Origin: Bradyrhizobium sp. KBS0727
Lineage (GTDB): Bacteria; Pseudomonadota; Alphaproteobacteria; Rhizobiales; Xanthobacteraceae
DNA: 64,000 bases
Assembly (NCBI RefSeq): GCF_005937885.2
Contig: NZ_CP042176.1
Coordinates: 372,001 to 436,000, forward strand
Direction of reading: 5' to 3'
How positions within the stretch are numbered: position 1 is the stretch's first letter; the number at the start of each line of letters is the position of its first letter. Position numbers and translations under genes: made by a program. The notes under the pieces are model-generated. The model worked only from the letters and a program-made list of their open reading frames with translations. It was not told the DNA's origin and did not search any database. Positions 37,528-46,316 of the stretch are shown here, one piece after another.

Positions 37528-38928
37528 TCACACGATGATCTCGTTCAGTTCCTTGCCCGAATGTTCCGGCACCATCATGGTCACACCGATCGCCATCGCG
37601 ACCATCAGCACGGGAATGCAGAGGAACGACAGCGCGAACGATCCGGAATACTGCTGCAGGGCCACGGTCACGAACGGGAACAGCACGAAGCCGACGAAGT
37701 AGGCAATCGCCCACACCACGCCATTGGCCGCACCCCTGATCCGCGTCGGAAATACTTCGGCGGTCAGTGTCGTGCTCGGTCCCCAGAAGCCGAGGAAACC
37801 AAAGCTCCAGGCCAGACCGAACACCCACAGCAGCAGATGGTTTTCGGTGTAGACCCACAGCGTCATGAAGATCGCGCCCTCGATCAGCGTCACGACAAAC
37901 GCGAGCCGCCGGCCGATCTTGTCGGCGAGCCAGCCCGCGACGCAGAGGCCGAGGAATCCCGAGAGGCCCCAGAACACATAGAACAGGCTGTATTCGGCGG
38001 TCGACCAATGTTTCTCGGTGGCGAGATAGAGCGGCATCCAGCCGCCGACGGTGCCGAAGATACAGGTGCTGCAGCACGCCACGAACAGCGCCACCAGCGT
38101 GGCAGGCAGCACGTCGGGTAAAAACACCTGGCGGATGCCGACCGATTTTGCCTTGCCGAACCAGGCCTTGTCCTCGTCGCTGACACTGCCGGCGCGCGAC
38201 AATGTCTCCGCGATGCGCTGCTTGCGATCCTGCGCGCGCACCCAATAGGGCGATTCGGGGCAGGTGGCGCGAACGTAGATCGCCAGCAGCGCGATCACGC
38301 CGGGCACCATCACCGCCACCCGCCAGCCGAAGTCGGCAGCCACTAATCCGGTAATGCCGCCCGCCAGCGACGCGCCGAGGCACCAGGTCGAACGCGTGAT
38401 GCTGATCACCCGGCCGCGCAGCCGCGCCGGCCAGGTCTCGGCGACCAGCATCGATCCGAGCGACCATTCGCCGTTGAGCGCGAAGCCGACCATCGATCGC
38501 GCGATCACGAAAGTGGCAAAGGTCGGCGACAGGGCGGCGACCGGCATCAACAGCGAAAACAGCGCGATGTTGACGGCGAGCAGCGTGCGGCGCCCGAGCC
38601 GGTCCGACAGCCACGGCCAGAAATACAGCCCGGCAATTCCGAAGAACAATGCGATCTGCAGGCCGGAACGATACTCGGGAACGGTGAGCGCGAATTCCTT
38701 GATCACCAAAGGCGAGATCAGCGCGAAGATCACGCCGTCCATGCCGTCAAAACCCCAGCCCAGCGCGTTGGCGAAGGCGATGTGCCAATGGGTTTTGGTG
38801 ACCTCTCCGCTTCCGGCGACGGCGCGATAATTGGCGTTCTGAAGATGCTTTTGTTCGAGCGGTCCAACTTCTCCGCCCACTGGACTTGCCGCAGGCGCGG
38901 CTAATCCATCCGCAGTGATGCTGCTCAT
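37528..38928 (-). CDS. MFS transporter (aromatic acid or sugar-acid:H+ symporter type)
   Basis: The 466-residue protein shows 12 hydrophobic segments. The loop between helices 2 and 3 carries the MFS motif WLSDRLGRRTLLAVN, and a second copy is WLADKIGRRLAFVV in the C-terminal half. The N-terminus has about 50 cytoplasmic residues before GWGFDGMDGVIFALISPLV, which resembles the start of the AAHS/sialate carrier family. It is convergent with the CPG2-like gene, 38 bp apart. The substrate is unknown. Confidence 0.9.
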   Translation of the reverse strand: MSSITADGLAAPAASPVGGEVGPLEQKHLQNANYRAVAGSGEVTKTHWHIAFANALGWGFDGMDGVIFALISPLVIKEFALTVPEYRSGLQIALFFGIAGLYFWPWLSDRLGRRTLLAVNIALFSLLMPVAALSPTFATFVIARSMVGFALNGEWSLGSMLVAETWPARLRGRVISITRSTWCLGASLAGGITGLVAADFGWRVAVMVPGVIALLAIYVRATCPESPYWVRAQDRKQRIAETLSRAGSVSDEDKAWFGKAKSVGIRQVFLPDVLPATLVALFVACCSTCIFGTVGGWMPLYLATEKHWSTAEYSLFYVFWGLSGFLGLCVAGWLADKIGRRLAFVVTLIEGAIFMTLWVYTENHLLLWVFGLAWSFGFLGFWGPSTTLTAEVFPTRIRGAANGVVWAIAYFVGFVLFPFVTVALQQYSGSFALSFLCIPVLMVAMAIGVTMMVPEHSGKELNEIIV

Positions 38929-39291
38929 GGTCGTCCTCCCGCATCGCGCCGCACCGTTGACGGCGCCCGTTATGACCGGCTTTCTTTTTTGCGCGATGCC
39001 GGATGGTTCAAGCTGGACTAACTCGGAGATTGCAGCAAGCCAATTGCTCGCGGCGGCGCACGCGTCATTTCCGCGGAGTGGAAATTAGTGTCGAGAGTTT
39101 CGGCTGTGCCTGCACGGCGTAGGGTCAAAATAGTTTCACGCATCACGATAATTTATTGTTCGAAACCAGCCCAAGACCTTCCCGTAACTCGGCCAACGAC
39201 GGCGCAGTCGGACCCTCGCAAGGCTCCGCCGCTGTTGTTGACACCATCCGGCCGACATCCGTCGGCCACCTCATCAATCGGGAGACTATCC
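38929..39291. promoter_or_regulatory. Divergent intergenic region between the MFS gene and the fasciclin gene
   Basis: This 363-bp gap between two divergent starts must contain both promoters, but I could not assign boxes with confidence. An AT-richer segment, ACGATAATTTATTGTTCG, is at about 39143-39160. Frames running through the gap have no family match. Confidence 0.35.
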
Positions 39292-39846
39292 ATGTCCAAG
39301 CGTATTGCACTTCTGTCCGCCGCCGCCTTCAGCATCCTCGCCCTCTCGGCCACCATCATGGCGCCGGCCAGCGCCGAGGAAAAGACCGTGATGGTCGGTG
39401 GCGCCGCGATGTTCCCGTCCAAGAACATCGTGCAGAACGCCGTCAACTCGAAGGACCACACCACGCTGGTCGCCGCGGTGAAGGCCGCCGGCCTGGTCGG
39501 TACGCTGGAAAGCAAGGGCCCGTTCACGGTGTTCGCGCCGACCAACGCCGCCTTCGGCAAGCTGCCGGCCGGCACCGTCGACACGCTGGTCAAGCCCGAG
39601 AACAAGGCGACCCTGACCAAGATCCTCACCTACCACGTGGTTCCCGGCAAGCTTGAAGCGTCCGACCTGAAGGACGGCCTGAAGCTCAAGACCGCCGAAG
39701 GTGAAGAGCTGACCGTCAAGAAGGCCGACGGCAAGGTCTGGATCATTGACGCCAAGGGCGGTTCCTCGATGGTCACGATCTCGAACGTCAATCAGTCGAA
39801 CGGCGTGATCCACGTGGTCGACACCGTCCTGATGCCGGCATCCTGA
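39292..39846 (+). CDS. Secreted fasciclin-domain (FAS1) protein
   Basis: The 184-residue protein begins MSKRIALLSAAAFSILALSA, a signal peptide ending at PASA-EEK (residue 27). One FAS1 domain follows, with both hallmark blocks: KGPFTVFAPTNAAFGKLPAG and the end NGVIHVVDTVLMP, with the YHVVPGKL stretch between. In rhizobia and other bacteria such single-domain proteins are periplasmic or extracellular and linked with adhesion or symbiosis. ATG 39292 follows GGGAGACTATCC. A strong terminator follows, so it is monocistronic. Confidence 0.93.
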   Translation: MSKRIALLSAAAFSILALSATIMAPASAEEKTVMVGGAAMFPSKNIVQNAVNSKDHTTLVAAVKAAGLVGTLESKGPFTVFAPTNAAFGKLPAGTVDTLVKPENKATLTKILTYHVVPGKLEASDLKDGLKLKTAEGEELTVKKADGKVWIIDAKGGSSMVTISNVNQSNGVIHVVDTVLMPAS

Positions 39847-39888
39847 CTCTCGCGTGTCCTGAATGGTCCCAACAGGGCGCGTAAGACG

Positions 39889-39918
39889 GCGAGCCGGGGC
39901 AACCCGGCTCGCTTTTTT
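39889..39918 (+). terminator. Rho-independent terminator of the fasciclin gene
   Basis: A perfect 10-bp stem GCGAGCCGGG / CCCGGCTCGC encloses GCAA and is followed by six T residues. Confidence 0.92.
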
Positions 39919-39968
39919 GTGACCGCAACAGCCGTCATGGATCGATTTGATTGCGTCATGGCAGTAAC

Positions 39969-39983
39969 GGGAACCCGGTTCCC
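39969..39983. promoter_or_regulatory. Inverted repeat upstream of the cytochrome b gene, possible operator
   Basis: The sequence GGGAACCCGGTTCCC has perfect 7-bp arms around one base. It lies 38 bp upstream of the cytochrome b start and is followed by GGCGTATAAACC. Its position fits a regulator site or part of a promoter; no cognate regulator gene is close by. Confidence 0.4.
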
Positions 39984-40021
39984 GGCGTATAAACCGGTAC
40001 GAACCGCAACGGGAAACCTCT

Positions 40022-40651
40022 ATGTCTGCCCTCACTGTCAGCGACGAGCACACGACGTCAGCCACGACGAAGATCATTCAGCCGGCCTGGGTGCGGGTGC
40101 TGCACTGGACCAACGCGGTCGCGATGGTGCTGATGATCATGTCGGGCTGGCAGATCTACAACGCTTCGCCGTTGTTCGGCTTTACGTTTCCGCCGTCGAT
40201 CACGCTGGGCGGCTGGCTCGGCGGCGCGCTGCTATGGCACTTCGCCGCGATGTGGCTGTTGATGATCAACGGCCTGATCTATCTGGCGCTCGGTATTGCC
40301 ACCGGCCGCTTCCGCAAGAAGCTGCTGCCGATCACCCCCGCCGGGGTCATTGCCGATACCAGGGCGGCGCTGACCTTCAAGCTCTCGCATGACGATCTCA
40401 GCAAATACAACTCCGTCCAGAAGCTGCTGTATGCCGGCATCATCGTCGTCGGCATCGTTATCGTGCTGTCCGGCCTCTCGATCTGGAAGCCGGTCCAGTT
40501 GCAATGGCTGACGGCATTGTTCGGCGGCTATGACATCGCCCGTTACGTTCACTTCATCTGCATGGCCGTTATCGTCGCCTTCCTGGTGGTTCATGTCGCG
40601 CTCGCGGTGCTGGTGCCGAAGAGCCTGCGCGCCATGATCATTGGCCGTTGA
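40022..40651 (+). CDS. Membrane cytochrome b (cytochrome b561 / Ni-hydrogenase b-type domain)
   Basis: The 209-residue protein has four hydrophobic helices. Candidate haem ligands are the histidines in WVRVLHWTNAVAMVLMIMSG and ALLWHFAAMWLLMINGLIY in the first half and YVHFICMAVIVAFLVVHVAL at the end. It should accept or donate electrons between the quinone pool and a periplasmic partner. The molybdopterin oxidoreductase gene starts 14 bp downstream with AAGGAG in the gap, so the pair is translated from one transcript. Confidence 0.9.
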   Translation: MSALTVSDEHTTSATTKIIQPAWVRVLHWTNAVAMVLMIMSGWQIYNASPLFGFTFPPSITLGGWLGGALLWHFAAMWLLMINGLIYLALGIATGRFRKKLLPITPAGVIADTRAALTFKLSHDDLSKYNSVQKLLYAGIIVVGIVIVLSGLSIWKPVQLQWLTALFGGYDIARYVHFICMAVIVAFLVVHVALAVLVPKSLRAMIIGR

Positions 40652-40665
40652 TAAGGAGTAATATC

Positions 40666-41451
40666 ATGGGCCGCATGCGCAAACTTCTGATCCCCGGGGT
40701 CGACAAGAAGCTTCTGATCCGGGACGCGGTGAAGTCGATGCCGGACCTGACGCGCCGGCGTTTCATCGCCGGCGGCGCCAGCCTCGGCGCGCTGACGCTC
40801 TTGACCGGCTGCGACGTGTCGGACAGCTTTTCGGCGGAATCGATGCTGAAGCAGGTTTCGAAGTTCAATGACGGCGTGCAGGCGTGGATGTTCAATCCCA
40901 ACGCGCTGGCGCCGACGTTTTCGGAAAGCGATGTGACAAAACCGTTCCCGTTCAACGCCTATTACGACATCGACGACGCCCCCGAAATCGACGGCAAGAC
41001 CTGGAAGCTCGAAGTGCGCGGCCTCGTCGACAACAACAGACCGTGGACGCTGGAAGAGCTTACCAAGCTGCCGCAGGTCAAGCAGATCACCCGCCACATC
41101 TGCGTCGAGGGCTGGAGCGCGATCGGAAGCTGGACCGGCACGCCGCTGCGGGATTTCCTGAAGATCATCGGCGCCGATACCCGCGCCAAATATGTCTGGT
41201 TCCAGTGCGCCGACAAGGACGGCTACAATTCGCCGCTCGACATGGCGACCGCGCTGCATCCGCAGAGCCAGATGACGTTCAAGTTCGCCGACGAGATTTT
41301 GCCCCGCGCCTACGGTTTCCCGATGAAGATTCGGGTGCCGACCAAGCTCGGCTTCAAGAATCCGAAATACGTGATGTCGATGGAAGTCACCAACGACTAC
41401 AAGGGCGGCTACTGGGAAGACCAGGGGTACAATTCGTTCAGCGGGAGTTGA
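40666..41451 (+). CDS. Molybdopterin-dependent oxidoreductase, Tat-exported (sulfite oxidase / MsrP-like fold)
   Basis: The 261-residue protein has a twin-arginine signal LTRRRFIAGGASLGALTLL (about residues 24-42), with an overlapping lipobox-like LLTGC. The oxidoreductase molybdopterin domain follows (WKLEVRGLVDNNRPWTLEEL), and the Mo-ligating cysteine is in TRHICVEGWSAIGSWTG. The substrate is a small sulfoxide, sulfite or similar compound; the sequence does not decide it. The TTG at 40648 is in frame, but ATG 40666 has AAGGAG at the proper distance. The cytochrome b gene upstream is the likely membrane partner, as MsrQ is for MsrP. Confidence 0.92.
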   Translation: MGRMRKLLIPGVDKKLLIRDAVKSMPDLTRRRFIAGGASLGALTLLTGCDVSDSFSAESMLKQVSKFNDGVQAWMFNPNALAPTFSESDVTKPFPFNAYYDIDDAPEIDGKTWKLEVRGLVDNNRPWTLEELTKLPQVKQITRHICVEGWSAIGSWTGTPLRDFLKIIGADTRAKYVWFQCADKDGYNSPLDMATALHPQSQMTFKFADEILPRAYGFPMKIRVPTKLGFKNPKYVMSMEVTNDYKGGYWEDQGYNSFSGS

Positions 41452-41463
41452 GGGCGTTTTCGC

Positions 41464-41544
41464 CGTCATTCCGGGATGGTCCGAAGGACCAGACCCGGAA
41501 TCTCGAGATTCCGGGTTCGATGCTTTGCATCGCCCCGGAATGAC
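41464..41544. repeat. Palindromic repeat family A between convergent genes
   Basis: The element begins CGTCATTCCGGGATGGTCCG and ends GCCCCGGAATGAC, with the central palindrome GGAATCTCGAGATTCC. It fills nearly all of the 102-bp gap between the molybdopterin oxidoreductase and the convergent MFS gene. Confidence 0.9.
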
Positions 41545-41553
41545 TAGAAGACG

Positions 41554-42768
41554 TCAGGGACTCGCCGGCAGCTTCTTCTGAAACGCCGCCAACACCGCCC
41601 CGAGCGCCAGCATCGCGGCCGAGACGTTCAGCGCGATCGACAGGCTTCCCATCGCGTCGGTGATGGCGCCGACCACCAGCGGGCCCAATGTCTGGCCGAT
41701 GCCGAAGGAGATCGTCATCGCCGCGATGGCGGTCGGCCAGGCCGCGGGCGGATAGTTGAGGCGGACAAAGGCGGTGGTGGAGCCGACCACCGCGAAGAAC
41801 GCGACGCCGAATACCAGCGCCGACAACGCCAGCAGCCACACCGAGTGGCCGAAGATCGGCATTGCCGCACCAATCGCGTTGACGCCGAGGATGATCGTGG
41901 TGGCGAGGCCGCCGCGATCGAGCGCGAGCACGCGCCGCCACACCCACGGCGTTACGAAGGCGCTCAAGCCGATCAGGCTCCAGAACGCGCTCTGGGCCGC
42001 GGCGCCGCCGCCGGCATCGCGCACATAGGCGATCATGAAGGTCATGTAGGCGATGTAACCGGCGCCGAACAGGAAGTAGGCGGCGAGATAAATCACGACC
42101 GGCGCGATTACGAATTTGGCGGTGGCGGTAGCTGTGCCGATGGCGTTCGCGTGCAGCGGCGCCAGCAGCAGCGGGAGGGTCATCGCGATCGCGAGCAGCG
42201 TCATCGCCCACCACACGATCCACCACGAGCCCGGCCCAAACGCCTGCAGCACGAACGGCGCCGCCAGGCCCGAGGCCAGGATGCCGATGCCCGGGCCGGC
42301 ATAGAACAGGCTGAGCAGGAAATTCGCCCGCTCGGGTCGCGACTGCGCGATCGTTGCCGCCAGCGCGCCGCCGCCGACGAATCCGGCCGCGGCGCCGACG
42401 CCGGCGAGCAGGCGGGCAAAACTCAGTACGACGAAATTGCCCGACAGCGCACAGAGCGCCAGCGACAGCACGCAGGCCAGCGTCCCCCATCGCACCGAAG
42501 CGGCGAGGCCGAAGCGCCGGATCATGCGCGAGGCGAGCAGGGCGCCGGCGAGATAGCCGGCGGCGTTGATCGTGTTCATGAAGCCGGCCGCGGAATACGA
42601 CCAGGTCAGCGAATCCCGCATGTCCGGCAGCACCAGCGCATAGGCGAAGCGGCCGATGCCAAGACCGACGGTCGGCGCCAGCGACAGAATAAGAATCAGC
42701 CGCGCGGGATGCGGGTAGAGCTGTTGAGCGTCAGGGGATTTCACGGAAGGCTCCGGCAGGGGCCACAT
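41554..42768 (-). CDS. YbfB/YjiJ family MFS transporter
   Basis: The 404-residue protein has 12 hydrophobic segments and starts its first helix at LILILSLAPTVGLGIGRFAY, a signature of the YbfB/YjiJ group (PF06779), followed by LVLPDMRDSLTWSYSAAGFM. The substrate is unknown. ATG 42768 gives MWPLPEPSVKSPDAQQ; the in-frame GTG 42744 (MKSPDAQQ) is an alternative with a GGAG upstream. The frame is open to 42987 without family match. It is divergent from the VOC gene. Confidence 0.87.
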   Translation of the reverse strand: MWPLPEPSVKSPDAQQLYPHPARLILILSLAPTVGLGIGRFAYALVLPDMRDSLTWSYSAAGFMNTINAAGYLAGALLASRMIRRFGLAASVRWGTLACVLSLALCALSGNFVVLSFARLLAGVGAAAGFVGGGALAATIAQSRPERANFLLSLFYAGPGIGILASGLAAPFVLQAFGPGSWWIVWWAMTLLAIAMTLPLLLAPLHANAIGTATATAKFVIAPVVIYLAAYFLFGAGYIAYMTFMIAYVRDAGGGAAAQSAFWSLIGLSAFVTPWVWRRVLALDRGGLATTIILGVNAIGAAMPIFGHSVWLLALSALVFGVAFFAVVGSTTAFVRLNYPPAAWPTAIAAMTISFGIGQTLGPLVVGAITDAMGSLSIALNVSAAMLALGAVLAAFQKKLPASP

Positions 42769-42872
42769 TGTGACAGGCAAAACCTGCGTTGCACAGCCGG
42801 CCGGTTCGCAAGGGTGTCTTGTCATTCCCGCAACGATAGTATCGCTTGTAACCTGAACCCCTGGAGTCCCAA

Positions 42873-43283
42873 ATGCGCGCCATCCCTTTTCTCTATTTCC
42901 AGGGCGATTGCGAAAGCGCGCTGCAGTTCTACCAGGCCTGCGGCCTCGGCAAGATCGTGGAGCTGAGGCGGATCGAAGGGACCCCACTGGCGGAACGCGA
43001 TGGCCCGGCCTGGAATCGGAAAGTACTGTTTTCCCGCTTCGAAGGCCCGTGGCTCAGTCTCTGCGCATCCGACGGTGCCGATTCAGAGCCGATGAAGGGA
43101 TGCGCGATCTTCATCGAGGCTGACGACGCCGGCACGGCCGAGGCGCTGTTCGACGCGTTGTCGGCGGGCGGGCGGATCACTGTGGCGTTCAAAAAGCAGT
43201 TTTGGGGCGATCACTACGGGAATTTTACCGACAAATTCGGCGTGCAATGGGCGGTTTCCAGCGCGGCCAAAGCCGGCGAATAA
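42873..43283 (+). CDS. VOC family protein (glyoxalase/PhnB-like)
   Basis: The 136-residue protein reads MRAIPFLYFQGDCESALQFY at the start, continues with YQACGLGKIVELRRI, and ends FWGDHYGNFTDKFGVQWAVS, the layout of PhnB-type vicinal oxygen chelate proteins. Usual metal ligands of the fold are not all evident, so catalysis is uncertain. GGAG lies 9 bp upstream of the ATG. It converges with the EamA transporter gene, 14 bp apart. Confidence 0.88.
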   Translation: MRAIPFLYFQGDCESALQFYQACGLGKIVELRRIEGTPLAERDGPAWNRKVLFSRFEGPWLSLCASDGADSEPMKGCAIFIEADDAGTAEALFDALSAGGRITVAFKKQFWGDHYGNFTDKFGVQWAVSSAAKAGE

Positions 43284-43297
43284 GACTAGCGAGTAGG

Positions 43298-44161
43298 TCA
43301 GCCGATCAGCACCAGGGCCACGCCCGCGACGGTGAGCAGCGTTCCCGCCACGATGCGCGGCGTGATCGCGATATGCTTGAGCATGATCGCGCTCAAGCCG
43401 ACGGTGACGAGCGGATAGATCGCGGCCAACGGCGCCACCAGCGTGATCGGCCCGTTGCGGACGGCGGCAAACAGGCTGAGCGCGCTGAGCCCGTTGCAGA
43501 TGCCGGTGACCATGAACCAGAGCCGGCCTGATTGGGGTGCTTCCACGACGAAGCTTCCCTTGCGCAACCGCTGCACCGTCAGCACCACCAGCGACGACAT
43601 GATGTAGCCGATCAGGCAGGCCCATAATGGACTCGGCCAGATCTCGAGGCCAAGCTTGACGATCGGCGGCACCACGCCGCGCACCAGCGCACTGGTGAGC
43701 GGCAGCAACAGCGCCCAGCTCCGCCAGCTGCCGAGATCGCGCGGCCGCGTCACCGTGATGATAACCGCGCCTGTTACCGCGACCACGGCGCCGACCAGTT
43801 GATGGGACTGCAGCGGCTCATGCAGCAGCAGCACCGCCAGCGTCACCGCAAACAGCGGCGCGAGGTTGCCCAGCGTCGAGGTGACGACCGGCCCCAGCGC
43901 GCGGTTGGAGGCAAAGGTCAGCAGCGTCAGCGACGCCGGGAAAAACAGCCCGATCGCGGCAAAAATCGGAAATCCCCGCCAGACCACCGGCTCGTTCCGC
44001 AGGATCAGCGGCGACAGCAGCAGAAACAGAACGGTAAAGCAGGGAACGCTGATGGCGGCGCCCGACAGCGGCTCGACCGTCCGCAGGCCCCGTTGCGCCG
44101 TGACCACCCCGGCGCCGAGAAAAATCGCGGACGCGAAGGCGAAAAGTACCGCTGGGGTCAT
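43298..44161 (-). CDS. EamA family (drug/metabolite transporter) permease
   Basis: The 287-residue protein has about ten hydrophobic helices in two halves, each with an EamA repeat (AVLFAFASAIFLGAGVVTAQ at the start; LVAPLAAIYPLVTVGLSAIM at the second). The family moves amino acids, nucleotides or drugs; no substrate is assigned. I chose ATG 44161, where the first helix begins; the longer frame (to 44278) adds a polar non-homologous tract. Confidence 0.88.
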   Translation of the reverse strand: MTPAVLFAFASAIFLGAGVVTAQRGLRTVEPLSGAAISVPCFTVLFLLLSPLILRNEPVVWRGFPIFAAIGLFFPASLTLLTFASNRALGPVVTSTLGNLAPLFAVTLAVLLLHEPLQSHQLVGAVVAVTGAVIITVTRPRDLGSWRSWALLLPLTSALVRGVVPPIVKLGLEIWPSPLWACLIGYIMSSLVVLTVQRLRKGSFVVEAPQSGRLWFMVTGICNGLSALSLFAAVRNGPITLVAPLAAIYPLVTVGLSAIMLKHIAITPRIVAGTLLTVAGVALVLIG

Positions 44162-44271
44162 GGGGTCCGTCTTGTTGTTCTTGGGGCGGGCTTGGCCGGG
44201 CTGGCTTTGGGATTGTCGCTTGGCCAAGCCGCCTTGCCAATCCGCCTCGGGCGTTTTAGCACTCCGCCCGC

Positions 44272-44429
44272 CTGTCATTCCGGGGCGCGCGCCCGAACTC
44301 GGGTTTACCCGAGTTCGGCAATATCATGATCCAAGTCGGCAACAGCCGGCTTGGATGCGCGAACCCGGAATCTCGTCGCTTCGTAATCTCTGGATTCCGG
44401 GTCCGGCGCGCTGCGCCGTCCCGGAATGA
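44272..44429. repeat. Expanded family A repeat directly upstream of leuB
   Basis: The 158-bp element begins GTCATTCCGGGGCGCGCGCC and ends GCGCTGCGCCGTCCCGGAATGAC. It is longer than the usual 80 bp because it contains an inserted inverted pair CCGAACTCGGGT / ACCCGAGTTCGG and CCAAGTCGGC / GCCGGCTTGG. It ends 20 bp before the leuB start. Confidence 0.8.
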
Positions 44430-44449
44430 CCAAAAACAAGGACCCTCTC

Positions 44450-45562
44450 ATGGCGACCCATAAACTGCTGCTTCTCCCCGGCGACGGCATCGGCCCCGAA
44501 GTGATGGGGGAGGTGAAACGCCTGATCGACTGGATCAACGCCGAAGGCATTGCGCGTTTCGAGACCGAGCAGGGGCTGGTCGGCGGGTCGGCCTATGACG
44601 CGCACAAGGTTTCCATCAGCGAAGGCGACATGGCCAAGGCTGTCGCCGCCGACGCCGTGATCTTCGGCGCCGTGGGCGGTCCGAAGTGGGACAGCGTGCC
44701 CTACGAGGTGCGGCCCGAAGCCGGACTGTTGCGGCTGCGCAAGGATCTCGGCCTGTTCGCCAACCTGCGTCCGGCGGTGTGCTACCCGGCGCTGGCGGAA
44801 GCCTCCAGCCTGAAGCGCGAGATCGTCGAAGGCCTCGACATCATGATCGTGCGCGAACTCACCGGCGGCGTGTATTTCGGCGAGCCGAAGACCATCACCG
44901 ATCTCGGCAACGGCCAGAAGCGCGCCATCGATACCCAGGTCTACGACACTTACGAGATCGAGCGTATCGCCCGCGTCGCGTTCGACCTGGCGCGCAAGCG
45001 CCGCAACAAGCTGACCTCGATGGAAAAGCGTAACGTCATGAAGTCAGGCGTGCTCTGGAACGAGGTGGTGACGCAGGTGCATATGCGCGAATACAAGGAT
45101 GTCACGCTCGAGCATCAGCTCGCCGATTCCGGCGGCATGAACCTGGTGAAGGCGCCGAAGCAGTTCGACGTCATCGTGACCGACAACCTGTTCGGCGACA
45201 TGCTCTCGGATATCGCGGCGATGCTGACGGGGTCGCTCGGCATGCTGCCCTCGGCCTCGCTCGGCGAGATCGACGCCAAGACCAAGAAGCGCCGCTCGCT
45301 GTTCGAGCCAGTGCACGGCTCGGCGCCGGATATCGCCGGCAAAGGCCTCGCCAATCCGATCGCGATGATTTCCTCGTTTGCGATGGCACTGCGCTATTCG
45401 TTCGACATGGGCGCGCTGGCCGACAAGATCGAAGCCGCGATTGCGGCCGTGCTGGCGAGCGGGCTGCGCACCGCCGACATCAAGTCCGAGGGCACGACGG
45501 CGGCCAGCACCACGCAGATGGGCGATGCGATCTTGAAGGAATTGCAGAAGCTGCACGCGTAG
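44450..45562 (+). CDS. leuB: 3-isopropylmalate dehydrogenase
   Basis: The 370-residue enzyme oxidises and decarboxylates 3-isopropylmalate to 2-oxoisocaproate with NAD, the third step of leucine synthesis. Signatures are [12 protein letters not shown], substrate-binding [15 protein letters not shown] and [11 protein letters not shown], and [20 protein letters not shown] near the end. Length equals the usual 370. The start ATG 44450 has AAGGA upstream; an in-frame ATG at 44426 lies in the flanking repeat and was not chosen. leuC and leuD are 7-11 kb away. Confidence 0.97.
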   Translation: MATHKLLLLPGDGIGPEVMGEVKRLIDWINAEGIARFETEQGLVGGSAYDAHKVSISEGDMAKAVAADAVIFGAVGGPKWDSVPYEVRPEAGLLRLRKDLGLFANLRPAVCYPALAEASSLKREIVEGLDIMIVRELTGGVYFGEPKTITDLGNGQKRAIDTQVYDTYEIERIARVAFDLARKRRNKLTSMEKRNVMKSGVLWNEVVTQVHMREYKDVTLEHQLADSGGMNLVKAPKQFDVIVTDNLFGDMLSDIAAMLTGSLGMLPSASLGEIDAKTKKRRSLFEPVHGSAPDIAGKGLANPIAMISSFAMALRYSFDMGALADKIEAAIAAVLASGLRTADIKSEGTTAASTTQMGDAILKELQKLHA

Positions 45563-45600
45563 GCGACCGGACGCCGCCAAGACACGCTCACAAAACAAAA

Positions 45601-45629
45601 AGCCCGGTCGCGAGACCGGGCTTTTTTTT
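45601..45629. terminator. Rho-independent terminator between leuB and a convergent gene
   Basis: A perfect stem AGCCCGGTC / GACCGGGCT with loop GCGA is followed by eight T and preceded by an A-run, so it can act for both converging transcripts. Confidence 0.92.
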
Positions 45630-45647
45630 GAAGAAAAGTTGTCGCTA

Positions 45648-46028
45648 TCAATACAGCGGGAACGGCGTCGGGACGCCACCGAGATCCGATGGCGGATTGA
45701 GCGGCTGGCGGTCGATCGGCCGGTTGTTGTTTTCGCGCGCGAACGATGGGTACCCATACGGCGACGGGAACGCGTAATCCTGGAATTTGCGGTCGCCCGG
45801 CAGCACTTCGGTGCCGGCGTCGAGCCAGGAACGCGTGGTGACGTAAATACGGGTGCGCGGCCCCTGCTGGTAGACCCGGTTCGGACCCTGCCCGCCGTAA
45901 GTAATGCGGCCGTCCTTGTCGTATTTCGGCCGGGACTGGGCACTCGCGGAGGTCGCACTGACAGCGACGAGGGCTGTAGCAGCAAGCAGCATCGCGAGCT
46001 TGCTCGCAGCGGTGAATTTCGGGGTCAT
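45648..46028 (-). CDS. Secreted protein of unknown function
   Basis: The 126-residue product has a signal peptide (MTPKFTAASKLAMLLAATAL...) cleaved near SASAQS (residue 31). The mature part is polar, rich in Tyr, Pro and Arg (GPNRVYQQGPRTRIYVTTR, FPSPYGYPSFARENNNRP) and ends GGVPTPFPLY. No domain was recognised. Similar proteins are annotated as hypothetical in Bradyrhizobium. It shares a bidirectional terminator with leuB. Confidence 0.78.
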   Translation of the reverse strand: MTPKFTAASKLAMLLAATALVAVSATSASAQSRPKYDKDGRITYGGQGPNRVYQQGPRTRIYVTTRSWLDAGTEVLPGDRKFQDYAFPSPYGYPSFARENNNRPIDRQPLNPPSDLGGVPTPFPLY

Positions 46029-46220
46029 TGCGTCCTCGTCTTGGTCAGCCCCGCGCGGGTGGCTGGCGGATCGTCACATCTGGTTGGGTCCATTGTAGCC
46101 GCCCCTGACATGGCGTCGCTAGGTCAATTGCGCCACACCGGCTCACAATAATGCCACGCCAAGTGAAAAAGTTTCATGAAAACCAGTGTCTTGGCCGGAT
46201 GTCGCCACAATTGCCCCAAC

Positions 46221-46301
46221 CGTCATTCCGGGGCGATGCGCAGCATCGAGCCCGGAATCTCGAGATTCCGGGTCTGGTCCTTCGGACCATCCCGGAATGA
46301 C
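46221..46301. repeat. Palindromic repeat family A
   Basis: The element runs CGTCATTCCGGGGCGATGCG to CCATCCCGGAATGAC and has the usual central GGAATCTCGAGATTCC palindrome. It lies in the gap between two minus-strand hypothetical genes, 15 bp downstream of the stop of the gene at 46317. Confidence 0.9.
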
Positions 46302-46316
46302 CAACCGGGGCCGGTA

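Noticed and set aside
44426..44449. ATG 44426 as the leuB start
   Set aside because: It lies in the palindromic repeat; the LeuB family starts at [13 protein letters not shown], which is ATG 44450 with AAGGA upstream.
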